From: Bradyrhizobium sp. dw_411
GTDB lineage: Bacteria > Pseudomonadota > Alphaproteobacteria > Rhizobiales > Xanthobacteraceae
Reading direction: 5' to 3'
Assembly: GCF_018449695.1 (NCBI RefSeq)
Contig: NZ_JAAVUY010000003.1
Span: 186,001 to 250,000, forward strand
Length of the DNA: 64,000 nt
The translations under genes and the position numbers were made by a program. This document shows, one piece after another, positions 17,528 through 27,595 of this stretch. Within the stretch, counting starts at the first letter, position 1. Every line of letters begins with the position of its first letter. Under the pieces are notes generated by a model, which saw only the letters and a program-made list of their open reading frames with translations, did no database searches and was not told the DNA's origin.

Positions 17528-18199
17528 TTGCGCCTGCTTGTCGTTGAAGATGATCCGGACCTCAATCGTCAGCTCACTACCGCGCTGACCGACGCCGGCT
17601 ATGTCGTTGATCGCGCCTTCGATGGTGAAGAGGGGCATTTTCTCGGCGACAGCGAACCCTATGACGCTGTTGTGCTCGACATCGGCCTGCCGAAGATGGA
17701 TGGCATTTCGGTGCTGGAGGCCTGGCGCCGCAACGGGCGTGCGATGCCGGTGCTGATCCTGACCGCGCGGGATCGCTGGAGCGACAAGGTTCAGGGCTTC
17801 GACGCCGGGGCCGACGATTATGTCGCCAAGCCATTTCATCTCGAGGAAGTGCTGGCCCGCATGCGCGCGCTGCTGCGCCGCTCTACCGGTCACGCGCAAT
17901 CCGAATTGACCTGCGGGCCGGTTTCGCTGGACACCCGCACTGGCCGGGTCAGCGTGTCAGGCAATCCTATCAAAATGACCTCGCACGAATATCGTCTGTT
18001 GGCTTATCTCATGCACCATACCGGGCGCGTGGTGTCGCGCACGGAGCTGGTCGAACATCTCTACGATCAGGACTTCGATCGCGACTCAAACACGATCGAG
18101 GTCTTCGTCGGCCGCATCCGCAAGAAGCTGGACGTCGATATCATCCAGACCGTCCGCGGGCTGGGTTATCTGCTGACGCCGCCATCGCCCACCAGTTAA
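17528..18199 (+). CDS. OmpR-family response regulator (PhoP-like)
   Basis: The likely start is TTG 17528, since GGAG sits six bases upstream and gives LRLLVVEDDPDL; an in-frame TTG at 17516 lacks this. The 223-aa protein has a receiver with acidic pair EDD, phosphoacceptor Asp in AVVLDIGLPKMDG, Thr in LTARD and Lys in YVAKPF, followed by a winged-helix domain (HEYRLLAYLM ... VRGLGYLL). The sensor kinase gene starts directly after its stop. The pair resembles PhoP/PhoQ, which responds to divalent cations or envelope stress in other bacteria; the signal here is not known. Confidence 0.9.
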   Translation: MRLLVVEDDPDLNRQLTTALTDAGYVVDRAFDGEEGHFLGDSEPYDAVVLDIGLPKMDGISVLEAWRRNGRAMPVLILTARDRWSDKVQGFDAGADDYVAKPFHLEEVLARMRALLRRSTGHAQSELTCGPVSLDTRTGRVSVSGNPIKMTSHEYRLLAYLMHHTGRVVSRTELVEHLYDQDFDRDSNTIEVFVGRIRKKLDVDIIQTVRGLGYLLTPPSPTS

Positions 18200-19576
18200 A
18201 TGCGCGGCAGCTCGCTCGCCACCCGGCTGTTTCTGTCCGCAACCGCATGGGTGGTGGTGATCCTGGTCATCACCGGCGTCGTACTGTCGTCCGTGTACCG
18301 CGATGCCACCGAGCGCGCTTTCGACCGCCGCCTCAATCTTTATCTGCGGACCCTGGTTGCGGAAGTCGCAACGCCCGACGAACCGCCTGACCATCAGTTC
18401 CAGTCGCTCGGCGAACCGCTGTTCGAACTGCCGCTGTCCGGCTGGTACTGGCAGATCACCCGAACCGATTCCGATAAGACCGAGATACGCGCGTCGCGCT
18501 CGCTGTGGGACAAGAAGCTGCCGAAGCTCGAAGAACATGGCTCCGATTTAACGGCGGCCGGCGTCCGCCTCGGCTATGTCGACGGGCCGGAAGGACAGAA
18601 CCTGCGGATGGTGGAGCGGCCGGTCGATCTCGGCGCCGACGGCAAATTTCTGGTCGATGTGGCCGGCGACGCCACCGAGATTTTCGACGAAACCCGCAGC
18701 TTCGATTATTACCTCGGCAGCACATTTGTGGCCCTTTCCATCGTGCTGGTGTTGACCACGATTTTCCAGGTTCGTTTCGGTCTTGCGCCGCTCAAGCGCA
18801 TTTCAGAATCCATCGCCGATATCCGCTCCGGCCGCGCCGAACGGCTTGAAGGTGAATTTCCCGTCGAGATCGCGCCGCTGGCGCGCGAAACCAACGCGTT
18901 GATCGATGCCAATCGCGAAATCGTCGAGCGCGCCCGGACCCATGTCGGCAATCTCGCACACGCCATCAAGACGCCATTGTCCGTGATCGTCAACGAAGCG
19001 GCCGCACACGGCGCCGATCCGTTTGCGACGAAGGTTCTGGAGCAGACCGATGTGATGCGAGATCAGGTTGCCCATCACCTGGAGCGGGCCCGCATCGCTG
19101 CGCGCTTCACCATCGTCGGCACGGTTACCGAAGTGGCTCCCGCCATCGAGGCCTTGCGCCGGACCATGGAGAAGATCCATCGCAGCCGCAGCATCGCCAT
19201 CGAGGTCGACGCCAATGCTCAGGCCAGGTTTCGCGGCGAGCGGCAGGATCTCGAGGAGATGGCCGGCAACCTGGTCGACAACGCCTGCAAATGGGCGACA
19301 TCGCGCGTCTTCATCGAGGTGCTGGTGGAACGGCCGGTTGAGGCTGGCGCCGGTCCGATGCTGCGGATCATCGTCGACGATGACGGGCCCGGACTTTCAG
19401 AGGCTGAGCGCGCGCAAGTATCGCGTCGCGGCCAGCGACTGGACGAGTCCAAGCCGGGTTCCGGGCTCGGGTTATCGATCGTGATCGACCTTGCGGCCTT
19501 GTATGGCGGCAGTCTTACGCTTGGCCGCGCGCCGATCGGGGGACTGCGCGCCGAACTGGTGCTGCCGGGGGTTTAG
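18200..19576 (+). CDS. Sensor histidine kinase (PhoQ-like)
   Basis: ATG 18200 abuts the regulator stop. The 458-aa protein has a membrane segment at about 9-30, a periplasmic part of about 140 residues, a second segment near 172-192, a HAMP-like linker, the phosphoacceptor His in GNLAHAIKTPLS, and an ATPase domain with NLVDNACKWA (N box), DDDGPGL (G1) and GSGLGLSIV (G2). HAIKTPL and the overall layout match the PhoQ group. It presumably phosphorylates the regulator encoded just upstream. Confidence 0.9.
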   Translation: MRGSSLATRLFLSATAWVVVILVITGVVLSSVYRDATERAFDRRLNLYLRTLVAEVATPDEPPDHQFQSLGEPLFELPLSGWYWQITRTDSDKTEIRASRSLWDKKLPKLEEHGSDLTAAGVRLGYVDGPEGQNLRMVERPVDLGADGKFLVDVAGDATEIFDETRSFDYYLGSTFVALSIVLVLTTIFQVRFGLAPLKRISESIADIRSGRAERLEGEFPVEIAPLARETNALIDANREIVERARTHVGNLAHAIKTPLSVIVNEAAAHGADPFATKVLEQTDVMRDQVAHHLERARIAARFTIVGTVTEVAPAIEALRRTMEKIHRSRSIAIEVDANAQARFRGERQDLEEMAGNLVDNACKWATSRVFIEVLVERPVEAGAGPMLRIIVDDDGPGLSEAERAQVSRRGQRLDESKPGSGLGLSIVIDLAALYGGSLTLGRAPIGGLRAELVLPGV

Positions 19577-19729
19577 CGAGCCTTAAATTATCCCGCTGTC
19601 GCAGGGCTTAGCAGCTAGAAGACGTTTTGCCGGATGCGTCATTCCTAACGACTTCTTAACGTGGGCGCTTTTATTATTGTGGGCGGACGCGCCTTGCCGT
19701 CCGCGCGAAACAGCATGCATACCGGGCGC

Positions 19730-21130
19730 ATGAGCCAGACATCGAACGAGCGGCTGAGGGACTATCTCGCACAGCTTCCGCCGCAGTCGCAGGCGCTGCT
19801 GATGCGGGAGTTCGAACGCGCCATCGAGCGCGGCGAAGACACCACGGTCGCCACTTTCGTACTCGAAATGTTGCGCAAGATTGTGCGTGGAACCGACGAA
19901 GAGGTGCGGCCGCGCACCGAGGATCCGGCACGGCTGGTGTTCCGTCCGCTTGAGCCGTTCCTGGTCGACGGCAGTCTTCCGATGAGGCCAGGGCAGATCC
20001 GCCGGGCATCGCTGTTGCCGGTGTGGCAATGGCTGGTGCGCGACGGTGCGCCGGAGCAGGTTCGTGCACTCGAGACGGCGTTGTCGCGGGGGCCGGAAAC
20101 CGGCACAAACTCCGATATCGAGGTGGCGGTCCGCAAACTGCAACTCGCTGCGGCCGATGCGATCGTTAAAATCGCCACGCCGACGCGGGGCGACGACCTG
20201 CGGCGTTCGCTGGCCCGCGTGGGTCCACCCAATGTGATCGAGGATATGCTGCCGATCGGTTCGGTTTTGCAGGCCCGCGAGGCGATCGACACTCTCAACA
20301 GCCGGCTTCCCAGCTTTTTGCGGGTTTTCGCAGAATCGCAGCTCGCCTCGGTGAGTGACGCGCTCAACGTTCCTTCGCTGCAAACGCCGCAATTGCTGCC
20401 ATTTGCGCTGTCGATGGTGCTGCAGCGGTTGACCGCGCCGTGGCAGATCATCCGGCTGGCCATCAGGATGGCTGCGTCCGACGATGAGGTGCGCGTTGCC
20501 GCCACGCCCTTTGGCGTGGCCGTCACCATCGCCTTGCACGATCTGTCAGGCCTGGCTGCCACTCTGCGCGCCGATATCAAACGCGGTCATTTTGAAAACG
20601 TCGCCGAAAATCTCAAGATCCTTCACGACGGCGCGCGCGGCTTGCGGACCGAACTCGATCTGCGCAACGATTCCACCTGGGGCCGGCAACTGACGTCGAT
20701 CCGGGCCGATATCTCCAATGCCCTGCAATCGGAAATCGACAGCGTGCCCGGCCGTGTCCGGCGTCTGCTGCGACAGCGGGCCGACAAGGACATTCCCGCC
20801 GGTGCCCAGCTCGATACCGGCGAGGTTGAGGAAACCGCAGCGCTGATCGATTTCGTCGCGGTGTGCCGGACTTATGCCAGTGAACTCGCGATCAACGAGG
20901 TCACGCTGCGGACCTATTCCGATCTGCAACATTATGTCGAGCAATCCACGGAATCGTTGGTGCAATCCCTGCGGGCGAGCACGGGCAAGGGCCGTGCCTA
21001 TCGTCAAATGCAGGTCGCGGCGGCGATCCGTTTCTGTGAGGTATTATTTGGTCACGATTACGCGTCCCTGATGAACAGGGCCGCCGAAAACGCGTTGACC
21101 GGTGAACGCAAGCCGTCGCGGGCTGGCTAA
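19730..21130 (+). CDS. Hypothetical protein, 466 aa, helical, soluble
   Basis: I take ATG 19730 (MSQTSNERLRDYLAQLPP); an open frame continues upstream to 19661 but without a better site. The protein has no signal peptide or membrane segment, is rich in Leu, Ala and Arg, and appears largely alpha-helical. I recognise no catalytic motif. Conserved-looking pieces include LLMREFERAIERGEDTTVA and WQWLVRDGAPEQV. It stands between the two-component pair and a small hypothetical. It could be a conserved protein of this bacterial group; no function is claimed. Confidence 0.7.
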   Translation: MSQTSNERLRDYLAQLPPQSQALLMREFERAIERGEDTTVATFVLEMLRKIVRGTDEEVRPRTEDPARLVFRPLEPFLVDGSLPMRPGQIRRASLLPVWQWLVRDGAPEQVRALETALSRGPETGTNSDIEVAVRKLQLAAADAIVKIATPTRGDDLRRSLARVGPPNVIEDMLPIGSVLQAREAIDTLNSRLPSFLRVFAESQLASVSDALNVPSLQTPQLLPFALSMVLQRLTAPWQIIRLAIRMAASDDEVRVAATPFGVAVTIALHDLSGLAATLRADIKRGHFENVAENLKILHDGARGLRTELDLRNDSTWGRQLTSIRADISNALQSEIDSVPGRVRRLLRQRADKDIPAGAQLDTGEVEETAALIDFVAVCRTYASELAINEVTLRTYSDLQHYVEQSTESLVQSLRASTGKGRAYRQMQVAAAIRFCEVLFGHDYASLMNRAAENALTGERKPSRAG

Positions 21131-21199
21131 AAAGATAGTGAAAATTGCAAATACAATTTACGGTTGACTGAGGCCGGCGCGGGCCGTAGGTATCCGCGC

Positions 21200-21469
21200 A
21201 TGAACTCAATCATCAATTTCGTTGAACTTGAGAACCGCATCATCTCGGCAACCTACCGTAACCTCATGATCGGGGCGAAGGTGGTGCTTGTCGACCAAAC
21301 CAGCGGGGAACAATTGCCCGAGCCGGTCACCAGAATTACCTCCCCGGTGCCGGTCGGCTCGCTCCGGATCAGCCTGCCGCCCTCGGTCAGGTCGGGGCAC
21401 TATTACCTCCAGGCATTAAACGGGCACGGCCAGTTGGCGGCACAAAGTGCCGGATTTTCCGTCGGCTAA
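21200..21469 (+). CDS. Hypothetical protein, 89 aa
   Basis: ATG 21200 gives MNSIINFVELENRI, a small soluble protein with a likely beta-rich C-terminal half (VGSLRISLPPSVRSGHYYLQALNG), reminiscent of a small immunoglobulin-like or carbohydrate-binding fold but with no firm match. It lies 69 bases downstream of the 466-aa hypothetical and 142 bases upstream of ccmI on the same strand. Start and family are uncertain. Confidence 0.5.
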   Translation: MNSIINFVELENRIISATYRNLMIGAKVVLVDQTSGEQLPEPVTRITSPVPVGSLRISLPPSVRSGHYYLQALNGHGQLAAQSAGFSVG

Positions 21470-21611
21470 CCGTTTATTTTCTCCGGGTTTTCTGGATTTG
21501 CTGCCCATGTCGGTAAATTGATAATTGTCATTTGCCCGGCTTGCCGCCGGTGGTGTAAAGCGGCGGCAGCGGTGCTTTACCTGCAGGCACCTTTCCACCG
21601 GAACCCGCTTG

Positions 21612-22715
21612 ATGACGCTGTGGTTTGTGTTCGCGCTGATGACGGCCGCGGCGATTTTCGCCGTGCTTTGGCCGCTGAGCCGTGGCAACCGGTCCCAAAA
21701 TGACGGCAGCGAGGCGGCGGTCTACAAGGATCAACTGACCGAGATCGACCGCGATGTCGCGGCTGACCTGATCGGCTCTTCGGAAGCGGCCGCGGCGCGC
21801 GTCGAAATCAGCCGCCGGCTGCTCGCCGCGGCAGATCATCAGCGCGATCCACCCGCCGGCTCGAACCTCAGGCTGCGCCGTATCGCGGCTATCATCGCGC
21901 TGGTGGGATTGCCGGTCATTGCAATCGGGTTTTACTACCCGCTGGGCTCGCCCGGTCTGGCTGATTTTCCGTTGGCGGAGCGCACCCGCACGCCTGACGG
22001 GACGCAGCCGCTGGAAAATCTGGTGGCGCAAGTAGAGCAGCACCTGGCGGACAGTCCGAACGATGCGCGGGGCTGGAACGTGCTCGCGCCGGTGCTGGCA
22101 AGGCTGGGCCGTTTTGACGATGCTGTCCGCGCCTATCGCAATGCGATTACCTATGGCGGTGACAGCGCCGAGCGGCGGGCCGATCTTGGCGAGACCTTGA
22201 CCGCGGCGGCCGGCGGTGTCGTGACCGCCGAAGCCAAGGCTGAATTCGAACGCGCCGTTGCCCTCAATGCGGATGATGTCAAGGCGAGCTATTTCCTCGG
22301 CCTGGCTGCCGAGCAGGATGGGCGTACCACCGACGCCGCCACGATCTGGCGCGCGATGCTGGCGAAGGCGCCGCAGAATGCGCCATGGCGTCCGCTGGTT
22401 CAGGAAGCGCTGCTGCGGGTCGGCGGTTCGCCCGCGCCGGGGCCGTCAAACGAGGCGGTCGCCGCGGCAAAAGACATGACTGAGACCGACCGCAACGCGA
22501 TGATTCGCGGCATGGTCGAGCGTCTGGCCACCAAGTTGAAGCAGAATGGCGACGACGTCGAGGGATGGTTGCGGCTGGTGCGGGCCTATATGGTCATGGG
22601 CGACCAGGACAAGGCCAAGGGCGCGCTGACGGAGGCCCGTCAGGCCGTTGCCAACGATCCGGAACGGTTGCGGCAGTTGAACGAGGGCCTGAAAAATCTC
22701 GGGCTGGATGGATAA
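21612..22715 (+). CDS. ccmI: Cytochrome c biogenesis protein CcmI (CycH)
   Basis: From ATG 21612 the protein has 367 aa: a first membrane segment at residues 1-20 (MTLWFVFALMTAAAIFAVLW), a cytoplasmic loop with YKDQLTEIDRDVAADLIG, a second segment near 100-118, and a periplasmic TPR region (NVLAPVLARLGRFDDAVRAYRNA, GWLRLVRAYMVMGDQDKA). CcmI holds apocytochrome c for the CcmF/CcmH haem ligase. ccmE, ccmF and ccmH follow in order, as in other rhizobia. The frame is open upstream of the ATG but that part is unlikely to be coding. Confidence 0.93.
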   Translation: MTLWFVFALMTAAAIFAVLWPLSRGNRSQNDGSEAAVYKDQLTEIDRDVAADLIGSSEAAAARVEISRRLLAAADHQRDPPAGSNLRLRRIAAIIALVGLPVIAIGFYYPLGSPGLADFPLAERTRTPDGTQPLENLVAQVEQHLADSPNDARGWNVLAPVLARLGRFDDAVRAYRNAITYGGDSAERRADLGETLTAAAGGVVTAEAKAEFERAVALNADDVKASYFLGLAAEQDGRTTDAATIWRAMLAKAPQNAPWRPLVQEALLRVGGSPAPGPSNEAVAAAKDMTETDRNAMIRGMVERLATKLKQNGDDVEGWLRLVRAYMVMGDQDKAKGALTEARQAVANDPERLRQLNEGLKNLGLDG

Positions 22716-22760
22716 GCATGATGCCGAAAAGTGTGAAACGGTTTTCGGACAACATCATGC
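22716..22760. repeat. 45-bp palindromic repeat, copy 1
   Basis: The unit starts GCATGATGCCGAAAA and ends TTTTCGG...CATCATGC, so the ends pair into a hairpin. It begins directly after the ccmI stop. A second, nearly identical copy lies 14 bases beyond its end. Such elements are known as interspersed palindromes in Bradyrhizobium-type genomes. Confidence 0.8.
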
Positions 22761-22774
22761 GAAGGAATAAAAGA

Positions 22775-22819
22775 GCATGATGCCGAAAAGTGTGAAGCGG
22801 TTTTCGGGTAACATCATGC
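22775..22819. repeat. 45-bp palindromic repeat, copy 2
   Basis: Same unit and same orientation as copy 1, differing at only a few central positions (GTGTGAAGCGG against GTGTGAAACGG, and one base near TTTTCGGGTAA). It ends 20 bases before the ccmE start, so in RNA two successive hairpins would precede the ccmE ribosome-binding site. Confidence 0.8.
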
Positions 22820-22839
22820 ACGGGAATTAGAGGCTACGC

Positions 22840-23343
22840 ATGACGCGCAAGCAGCGGCGTTTGACAATTATCGGCGGTTCGATCGCGGTGCTCGCGGTTG
22901 CGGCCGCGCTGGTGCTCAATGCGCTGCGCGATTCAATCGTGTTCTTCTCGACGCCGACCATGGTCGCCGAGAAACATATCCAGGCGGGCAAGCGTTTTCG
23001 GCTCGGCGGCTTGGTCCAGCCGGGCTCGCTGGTGCGTGGCGACAATTTGGTCGTCTCGTTCCAGGTGGCCGATGGCGGCGCCACCTTGCCGGTTTCGTAC
23101 AAGGGCATTCTTCCGGATCTGTTCCGTGAAGGGCAGGGCGTGGTCGCCGAAGGCGCGCTCGATGCGGCCGGCGTGTTCAAGGCCGACACGGTGCTTGCCA
23201 AGCACGACGAGAATTACATGCCCAAGGATGTCGCGGACGCGCTGAAAAAGCAGGGGCACTGGAAAGACGATTACGGCGCGAAGCCGGATGCGTCGCGCGC
23301 GGCGCAAGGTGCCGCACCGGCCGGACAAGGAGCGCTGCGGTGA
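22840..23343 (+). CDS. ccmE: Haem chaperone CcmE (CycJ)
   Basis: A 167-aa protein with an N-terminal membrane anchor ([22 protein letters not shown]), the OB-fold core ([36 protein letters not shown]) and the haem-binding motif [10 protein letters not shown], in which His is the covalent haem ligand and the Tyr is conserved. It receives haem from CcmC and passes it to CcmF in the periplasm. ccmC is not adjacent. The stop overlaps the GTG start of ccmF. Confidence 0.95.
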   Translation: MTRKQRRLTIIGGSIAVLAVAAALVLNALRDSIVFFSTPTMVAEKHIQAGKRFRLGGLVQPGSLVRGDNLVVSFQVADGGATLPVSYKGILPDLFREGQGVVAEGALDAAGVFKADTVLAKHDENYMPKDVADALKKQGHWKDDYGAKPDASRAAQGAAPAGQGALR

Positions 23344-25322
23344 TAGCGGAAGCCGGACATTACGCGCTGGTGCTGGCGCTGGCGTTGGCCCTGATCCAGT
23401 CGACCCTGCCGATTCTGGGCGCGCGCTGGCGCGATGCCGCGCTGATGAATGTCGCGCGCTCGGCGGCGCTGGCGCAATTGCTGTTCGTGGGGGCGTCGTT
23501 CGCGGCGCTGGTCACGCTGCACGTCACCTCGGATTTCTCCGTGGTCAACGTGTTCGAGAATTCGCATTCGCTTAAACCGCTGATCTACAAAATCACCGGT
23601 GTGTGGGGCAATCATGAAGGCTCGATGCTGTTGTGGGTGTCGATCCTGGCGCTGTTCGGCGGCCTGGTCGCGCTGTTTGGCAACAATCTGCCGCTGTCGT
23701 TGCGTGCCCATGTGCTGGCGGTACAGGCCTGGGTCGCCAGCGCGTTCTATCTATTCATCCTGATCACTTCCAATCCGTTCCTGCGCATCGCCAATCCGCC
23801 GATCGAGGGCCGCGATCTTAATCCGGTATTGCAGGATATCGGCCTCGCGGTGCATCCGCCGATGCTCTATCTCGGCTATGTCGGCTTTTCGATCTCGTTT
23901 TCCTTTGCTGTCGCGGCCCTGATCGAAGGCCGGATCGACGCCGCCTGGGCGCGTTGGGTACGGCCCTGGACGCTGATGGCGTGGATATTCCTGACACTCG
24001 GCATCGCGATGGGCTCCTACTGGGCCTATTACGAACTCGGCTGGGGCGGCTGGTGGTTCTGGGATCCGGTCGAGAACGCCTCTCTGATGCCGTGGCTGGC
24101 CGGCACCGCGCTGCTGCATTCGCTGGTAGTGATGGAAAAGCGCAATGCGCTGAAAGTCTGGACCATCCTGCTGTCGATCCTGGCGTTCTCGCTGTCGCTG
24201 CTCGGCACCTTTCTGGTGCGTTCGGGCGTGCTCACGTCGGTCCATGCATTCGCGACGGACCCGACGCGCGGCGTCTTTATTCTGCTGATCCTGTGCATCT
24301 TCATCGGTGGCAGTCTTTCGCTCTATGCGTGGCGGGCATCCGCGCTCAAGCAGGGCGGGCTGTTCGCCCCGATTTCGCGCGAAGGCGCGCTGGTGCTCAA
24401 CAATCTGTTGCTGACAACGGCCTGCGCAACCGTCTTCATCGGAACGCTCTATCCGCTGGCGCTGGAGGTGATCACCGGCGACAAGATCTCGGTCGGCGCG
24501 CCGTTTTTCAATCTCACCTTCGGGCCGTTGTTCCTGCCCTTGATGATCGCGGTGCCGTTCGGACCGCTGCTGGCCTGGAAGCGCGGCGATCTGCTCGGTG
24601 CGGCGCAGCGGCTGATGGCGGCTGGAATCGCCGCGCTGGTCATGGTCGCGGTGGTGTGGGCGTGGACCTCAGGCGGTGGCGCCTTCGCACCGCTCGCGAT
24701 CGGGCTTGCGGTGTTCGTAATCGCGGGGGCGTTGAGCGACCTCGTCGAGCGCACCGGCCTGTTTCGGATGCCGCTGGGGATCACCTGGCGGCGCGCGCGC
24801 GGCCTGCCGCGCTCGACCTGGGGCACGGTGTTTGCCCATGCCGGCGTCGGTGTCGCGCTGATCGGCATCGTCTGTGAGACCACCTGGAACAGCGAATATA
24901 TCGGATCGATGAAGTCGGGTGATGTGATTCCGATTGCCGGTTACCAGATGAAGCTCGATAGCGTGACGCAGCATCAGGGTCCGAACTTCCGCGAAATGGT
25001 AGCGCAATTCAGCGTTCTGGTTCACGGCGAGCCGCTTGGCACCATGACGCCGTCGAAGCGCAACTTCAGCACCCGGGCCGCGACGACGACCGAAGCCGCG
25101 CTGATGACGCGTGGCGCAAGCCAGCTTTACATTTCACTCGGCGAAGTTACCAACGACGGCACGGTCGCGGTGCGCATCTATCACAAGCCGTTGGTGCTGC
25201 TGATCTGGTTCGGCCCAGTGCTGATGGCGTTCGGTGGCATGCTGTCGCTGTCGGACCGGCGGCTACGGGTCGGCGCGCCGAAGCCCGCGAAATCCCTGCG
25301 CGGACTGCAGGCGGCGGAGTGA
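23340..25322 (+). CDS. ccmF: Haem lyase subunit CcmF (CycK)
   Basis: Starts at GTG 23340, overlapping the ccmE stop by four bases. The 660-aa protein has about fifteen membrane segments, the [11 protein letters not shown] motif and the tryptophan-rich WWD signature ([19 protein letters not shown], about residues 232-250), with conserved His residues around them. CcmF forms the haem ligation complex with CcmH and CcmI, transferring haem from CcmE to apocytochrome c. Length is normal for the family. Confidence 0.95.
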   Translation: MIAEAGHYALVLALALALIQSTLPILGARWRDAALMNVARSAALAQLLFVGASFAALVTLHVTSDFSVVNVFENSHSLKPLIYKITGVWGNHEGSMLLWVSILALFGGLVALFGNNLPLSLRAHVLAVQAWVASAFYLFILITSNPFLRIANPPIEGRDLNPVLQDIGLAVHPPMLYLGYVGFSISFSFAVAALIEGRIDAAWARWVRPWTLMAWIFLTLGIAMGSYWAYYELGWGGWWFWDPVENASLMPWLAGTALLHSLVVMEKRNALKVWTILLSILAFSLSLLGTFLVRSGVLTSVHAFATDPTRGVFILLILCIFIGGSLSLYAWRASALKQGGLFAPISREGALVLNNLLLTTACATVFIGTLYPLALEVITGDKISVGAPFFNLTFGPLFLPLMIAVPFGPLLAWKRGDLLGAAQRLMAAGIAALVMVAVVWAWTSGGGAFAPLAIGLAVFVIAGALSDLVERTGLFRMPLGITWRRARGLPRSTWGTVFAHAGVGVALIGIVCETTWNSEYIGSMKSGDVIPIAGYQMKLDSVTQHQGPNFREMVAQFSVLVHGEPLGTMTPSKRNFSTRAATTTEAALMTRGASQLYISLGEVTNDGTVAVRIYHKPLVLLIWFGPVLMAFGGMLSLSDRRLRVGAPKPAKSLRGLQAAE

Positions 25323-25326
25323 CGCT

Positions 25327-25824
25327 TTGAAACGGATCATCTCCTGCGTGTTCGCTCTTGCGGTGATGGCGGTCTCGCCCTCGGCCTACGCCGTGCAGCC
25401 CGACGAGATCATGTCCGACCCTGCAAAGGAATTGCGGGCACGGGATTTGTCGCGCGAACTGCGCTGCATGGTATGCCAAAACCAGTCGATCGACGATTCC
25501 GAGGCGCCGCTGGCGCGCGATCTCAGGCTATTGGTGCGCGAGCGCATCGCAGCCGGCGACAGCGATGCGCAGGTGATCGATTTTCTGGTCGCACGTTATG
25601 GCGAGTTCGTGCTGCTCAAGCCGCGGCTCAACTCTCACACCTGGTTGCTTTGGTTGTTGCCGCCGCTGGCGCTGGCTGGAGGCGGCTTCGCGCTGTGGGT
25701 CAACGGCCGGCGGCGAACGAAAGCCGGAACCTCGCAAGATGACGCGCTTTTCGCGCTGACGGCCGACGAAGAAACGCGGCTGGAACGGCTGATTGCGGAA
25801 CCGTCGCCGGACAAACCGGTTTAG
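25327..25824 (+). CDS. ccmH: Cytochrome c biogenesis protein CcmH (CycL)
   Basis: TTG 25327 is preceded by GGAG at seven bases, five bases after the ccmF stop; the 165-aa product begins LKRIISCVFALAVMAV, a signal sequence. The thiol motif is LRCMVCQNQS, characteristic of CcmH/Ccl2, which keeps the haem-binding cysteines of apocytochrome c reduced. A C-terminal membrane segment (WLLWLLPPLALAGGGFALWV) anchors it. An open frame upstream inside ccmF is not used. Confidence 0.94.
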   Translation: MKRIISCVFALAVMAVSPSAYAVQPDEIMSDPAKELRARDLSRELRCMVCQNQSIDDSEAPLARDLRLLVRERIAAGDSDAQVIDFLVARYGEFVLLKPRLNSHTWLLWLLPPLALAGGGFALWVNGRRRTKAGTSQDDALFALTADEETRLERLIAEPSPDKPV

Positions 25825-26014
25825 CGCGGCGAAAAGCCTGTTTTGCTCTGCGAAAAGGCCGTTTTCGCCCTGCGATAAACTGCCGCATTCAATAAGGTCT
25901 TTATTACAAAAGTTTAACTCTCCCGCCAGCGCGCCGTAAGGCGGAAATCCCCATGTTCAGAACCACACGGTGCTTGCCCCCGCATCATTGATTCTGGCTC
26001 TGGAGATTTCTGAG

Positions 26015-27595
26015 ATGATCGACCGTCCCACCGATTTTTCGTCCCTGCCGTCCTACAAGGCGCCCGGCCGTTCGCTTTTCTCGGCGCGCAAATTCGCGCT
26101 GATGGCTTCGGTCGTCGCCGGCCTCGGCGTAGCCGTTTACGGTTTCAGCCCGTCGTCCGGCCCGGTTGATATTTTCAGCACCGCGGCGCACGCGCAGGTC
26201 AACAACGAAGTCCGCAAGGTTGCGCAGCCGGTCGGCTTTGCCGACATCGTCGAGCGCGTGAAGCCTTCGGTGATTTCAGTGAAGGTCAATATCAACGAGA
26301 AGGTCGCCAAGAACGACAGCGCCGACAACAATGATGACTCGCCGTTCCAGCCGGGATCGCCGATGGAGCGCTTCTTCCGCCGCTTCGGCGGACCGGATGG
26401 CATGCCGCGCGGCGGACGTGGACGCGGTGCGGTGACCGGTCAGGGTTCCGGCTTCTTCATCTCCGCGGACGGCTTCGCCGTTACCAACAACCACGTGGTG
26501 GATGGCGCCGACAAGGTCGAAGTCACCACTGACGACGGCAAGACCTATTCCGCCAAGGTGATCGGCACCGACGCGCGCACCGACGTTGCGCTGATCAAGG
26601 TCGAGGGCGGTTCCAACTTCCCGTTCGCCAAGCTGTCCGAGGGCAAACCCCGGATCGGTGACTGGGTGCTCGCGGTCGGCAATCCCTTCGGCCTCGGCGG
26701 TACCGTTACGGCCGGCATCGTCTCGGCCAGCGGCCGCGACATCGGCAACGGTCCGTATGACGATTTCATCCAGATCGACGCGCCCGTGAACAAGGGCAAT
26801 TCCGGCGGTCCGGCCTTCAATACCGAAGGCGAAGTAATGGGCGTCAACACCGCGATTTACTCCCCGTCCGGCGGCAGCGTCGGTATCGCGTTCTCGATCC
26901 CGGCCTCGACCGTGAAGACCGTGATCTCGCAGCTCAAGGACAAGGGTTCCGTCAGCCGCGGCTGGATCGGTGTCCAGATTCAGCCTGTTACGGCTGATAT
27001 CGCCGACAGCCTCGGCCTCAAAAAGGCGGAAGGTGCGCTGGTTGCGGAGCCCCAGGCCAACGGTCCGGCCGCCAAGGCCGGCATCGAATCCGGCGACGTG
27101 ATCACCGCGGTGAACGGCGAGACGGTCAAGGATGCCCGTGAACTCGCCCGTACCATCGGCGGTCTGGCACCTGGCAATGCAGTGAAGCTCAACGTGCTGC
27201 ACAAGGGCCAGGACAAGGTGATCAACCTGACGCTCGGCCAGTTGCCGAACGCGTTGGAAGCCAAGGCCGACACTGATAATGGCGACAAGGGCGGTGCGAC
27301 CCGCGGAACCGACGTACCGAAGCTCGGTTTGACCCTTGCGCCGGCCAACAGCGTTGCCGGCGCCGGCAAGGATGGCGTCGTGGTGACCGAGGTCGACCCG
27401 AAAAGCGCGGCAGCCGAGCGTGGTTTCAAGGAAGGTGACGTGATTCTCGAAGTTGCGGGAAAGACCGTCGCCAATGCCGGTGATGTGCGCGAAGCGATCA
27501 ATGCCGCACGCACCGACAACAAGAACAGCGTGCTGATGCGCATCAAGAGCGGCGGTTCGTCGCGCTTTGTGGCGGTGCCGCTTGCCAAGGGTTAA
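26015..27595 (+). CDS. degP: Do-family periplasmic serine protease (DegP/HtrA)
   Basis: From ATG 26015 the protein has 526 aa. A single N-terminal membrane or signal segment (KFALMASVVAGLGVAVYGF) is followed by a trypsin-like domain with the triad His in AVTNNHVVDGA, Asp in RTDVALIKV and Ser in GNSGGPAF, and then two PDZ domains (GWIGVQIQPVTADIADSL and KLGLTLAPANSVAGAGKDG). Such proteases degrade or refold damaged envelope proteins. A strong terminator follows at 27725, so transcription probably ends before the two-component genes. DegP and DegQ cannot be told apart here. Confidence 0.94.
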   Translation: MIDRPTDFSSLPSYKAPGRSLFSARKFALMASVVAGLGVAVYGFSPSSGPVDIFSTAAHAQVNNEVRKVAQPVGFADIVERVKPSVISVKVNINEKVAKNDSADNNDDSPFQPGSPMERFFRRFGGPDGMPRGGRGRGAVTGQGSGFFISADGFAVTNNHVVDGADKVEVTTDDGKTYSAKVIGTDARTDVALIKVEGGSNFPFAKLSEGKPRIGDWVLAVGNPFGLGGTVTAGIVSASGRDIGNGPYDDFIQIDAPVNKGNSGGPAFNTEGEVMGVNTAIYSPSGGSVGIAFSIPASTVKTVISQLKDKGSVSRGWIGVQIQPVTADIADSLGLKKAEGALVAEPQANGPAAKAGIESGDVITAVNGETVKDARELARTIGGLAPGNAVKLNVLHKGQDKVINLTLGQLPNALEAKADTDNGDKGGATRGTDVPKLGLTLAPANSVAGAGKDGVVVTEVDPKSAAAERGFKEGDVILEVAGKTVANAGDVREAINAARTDNKNSVLMRIKSGGSSRFVAVPLAKG

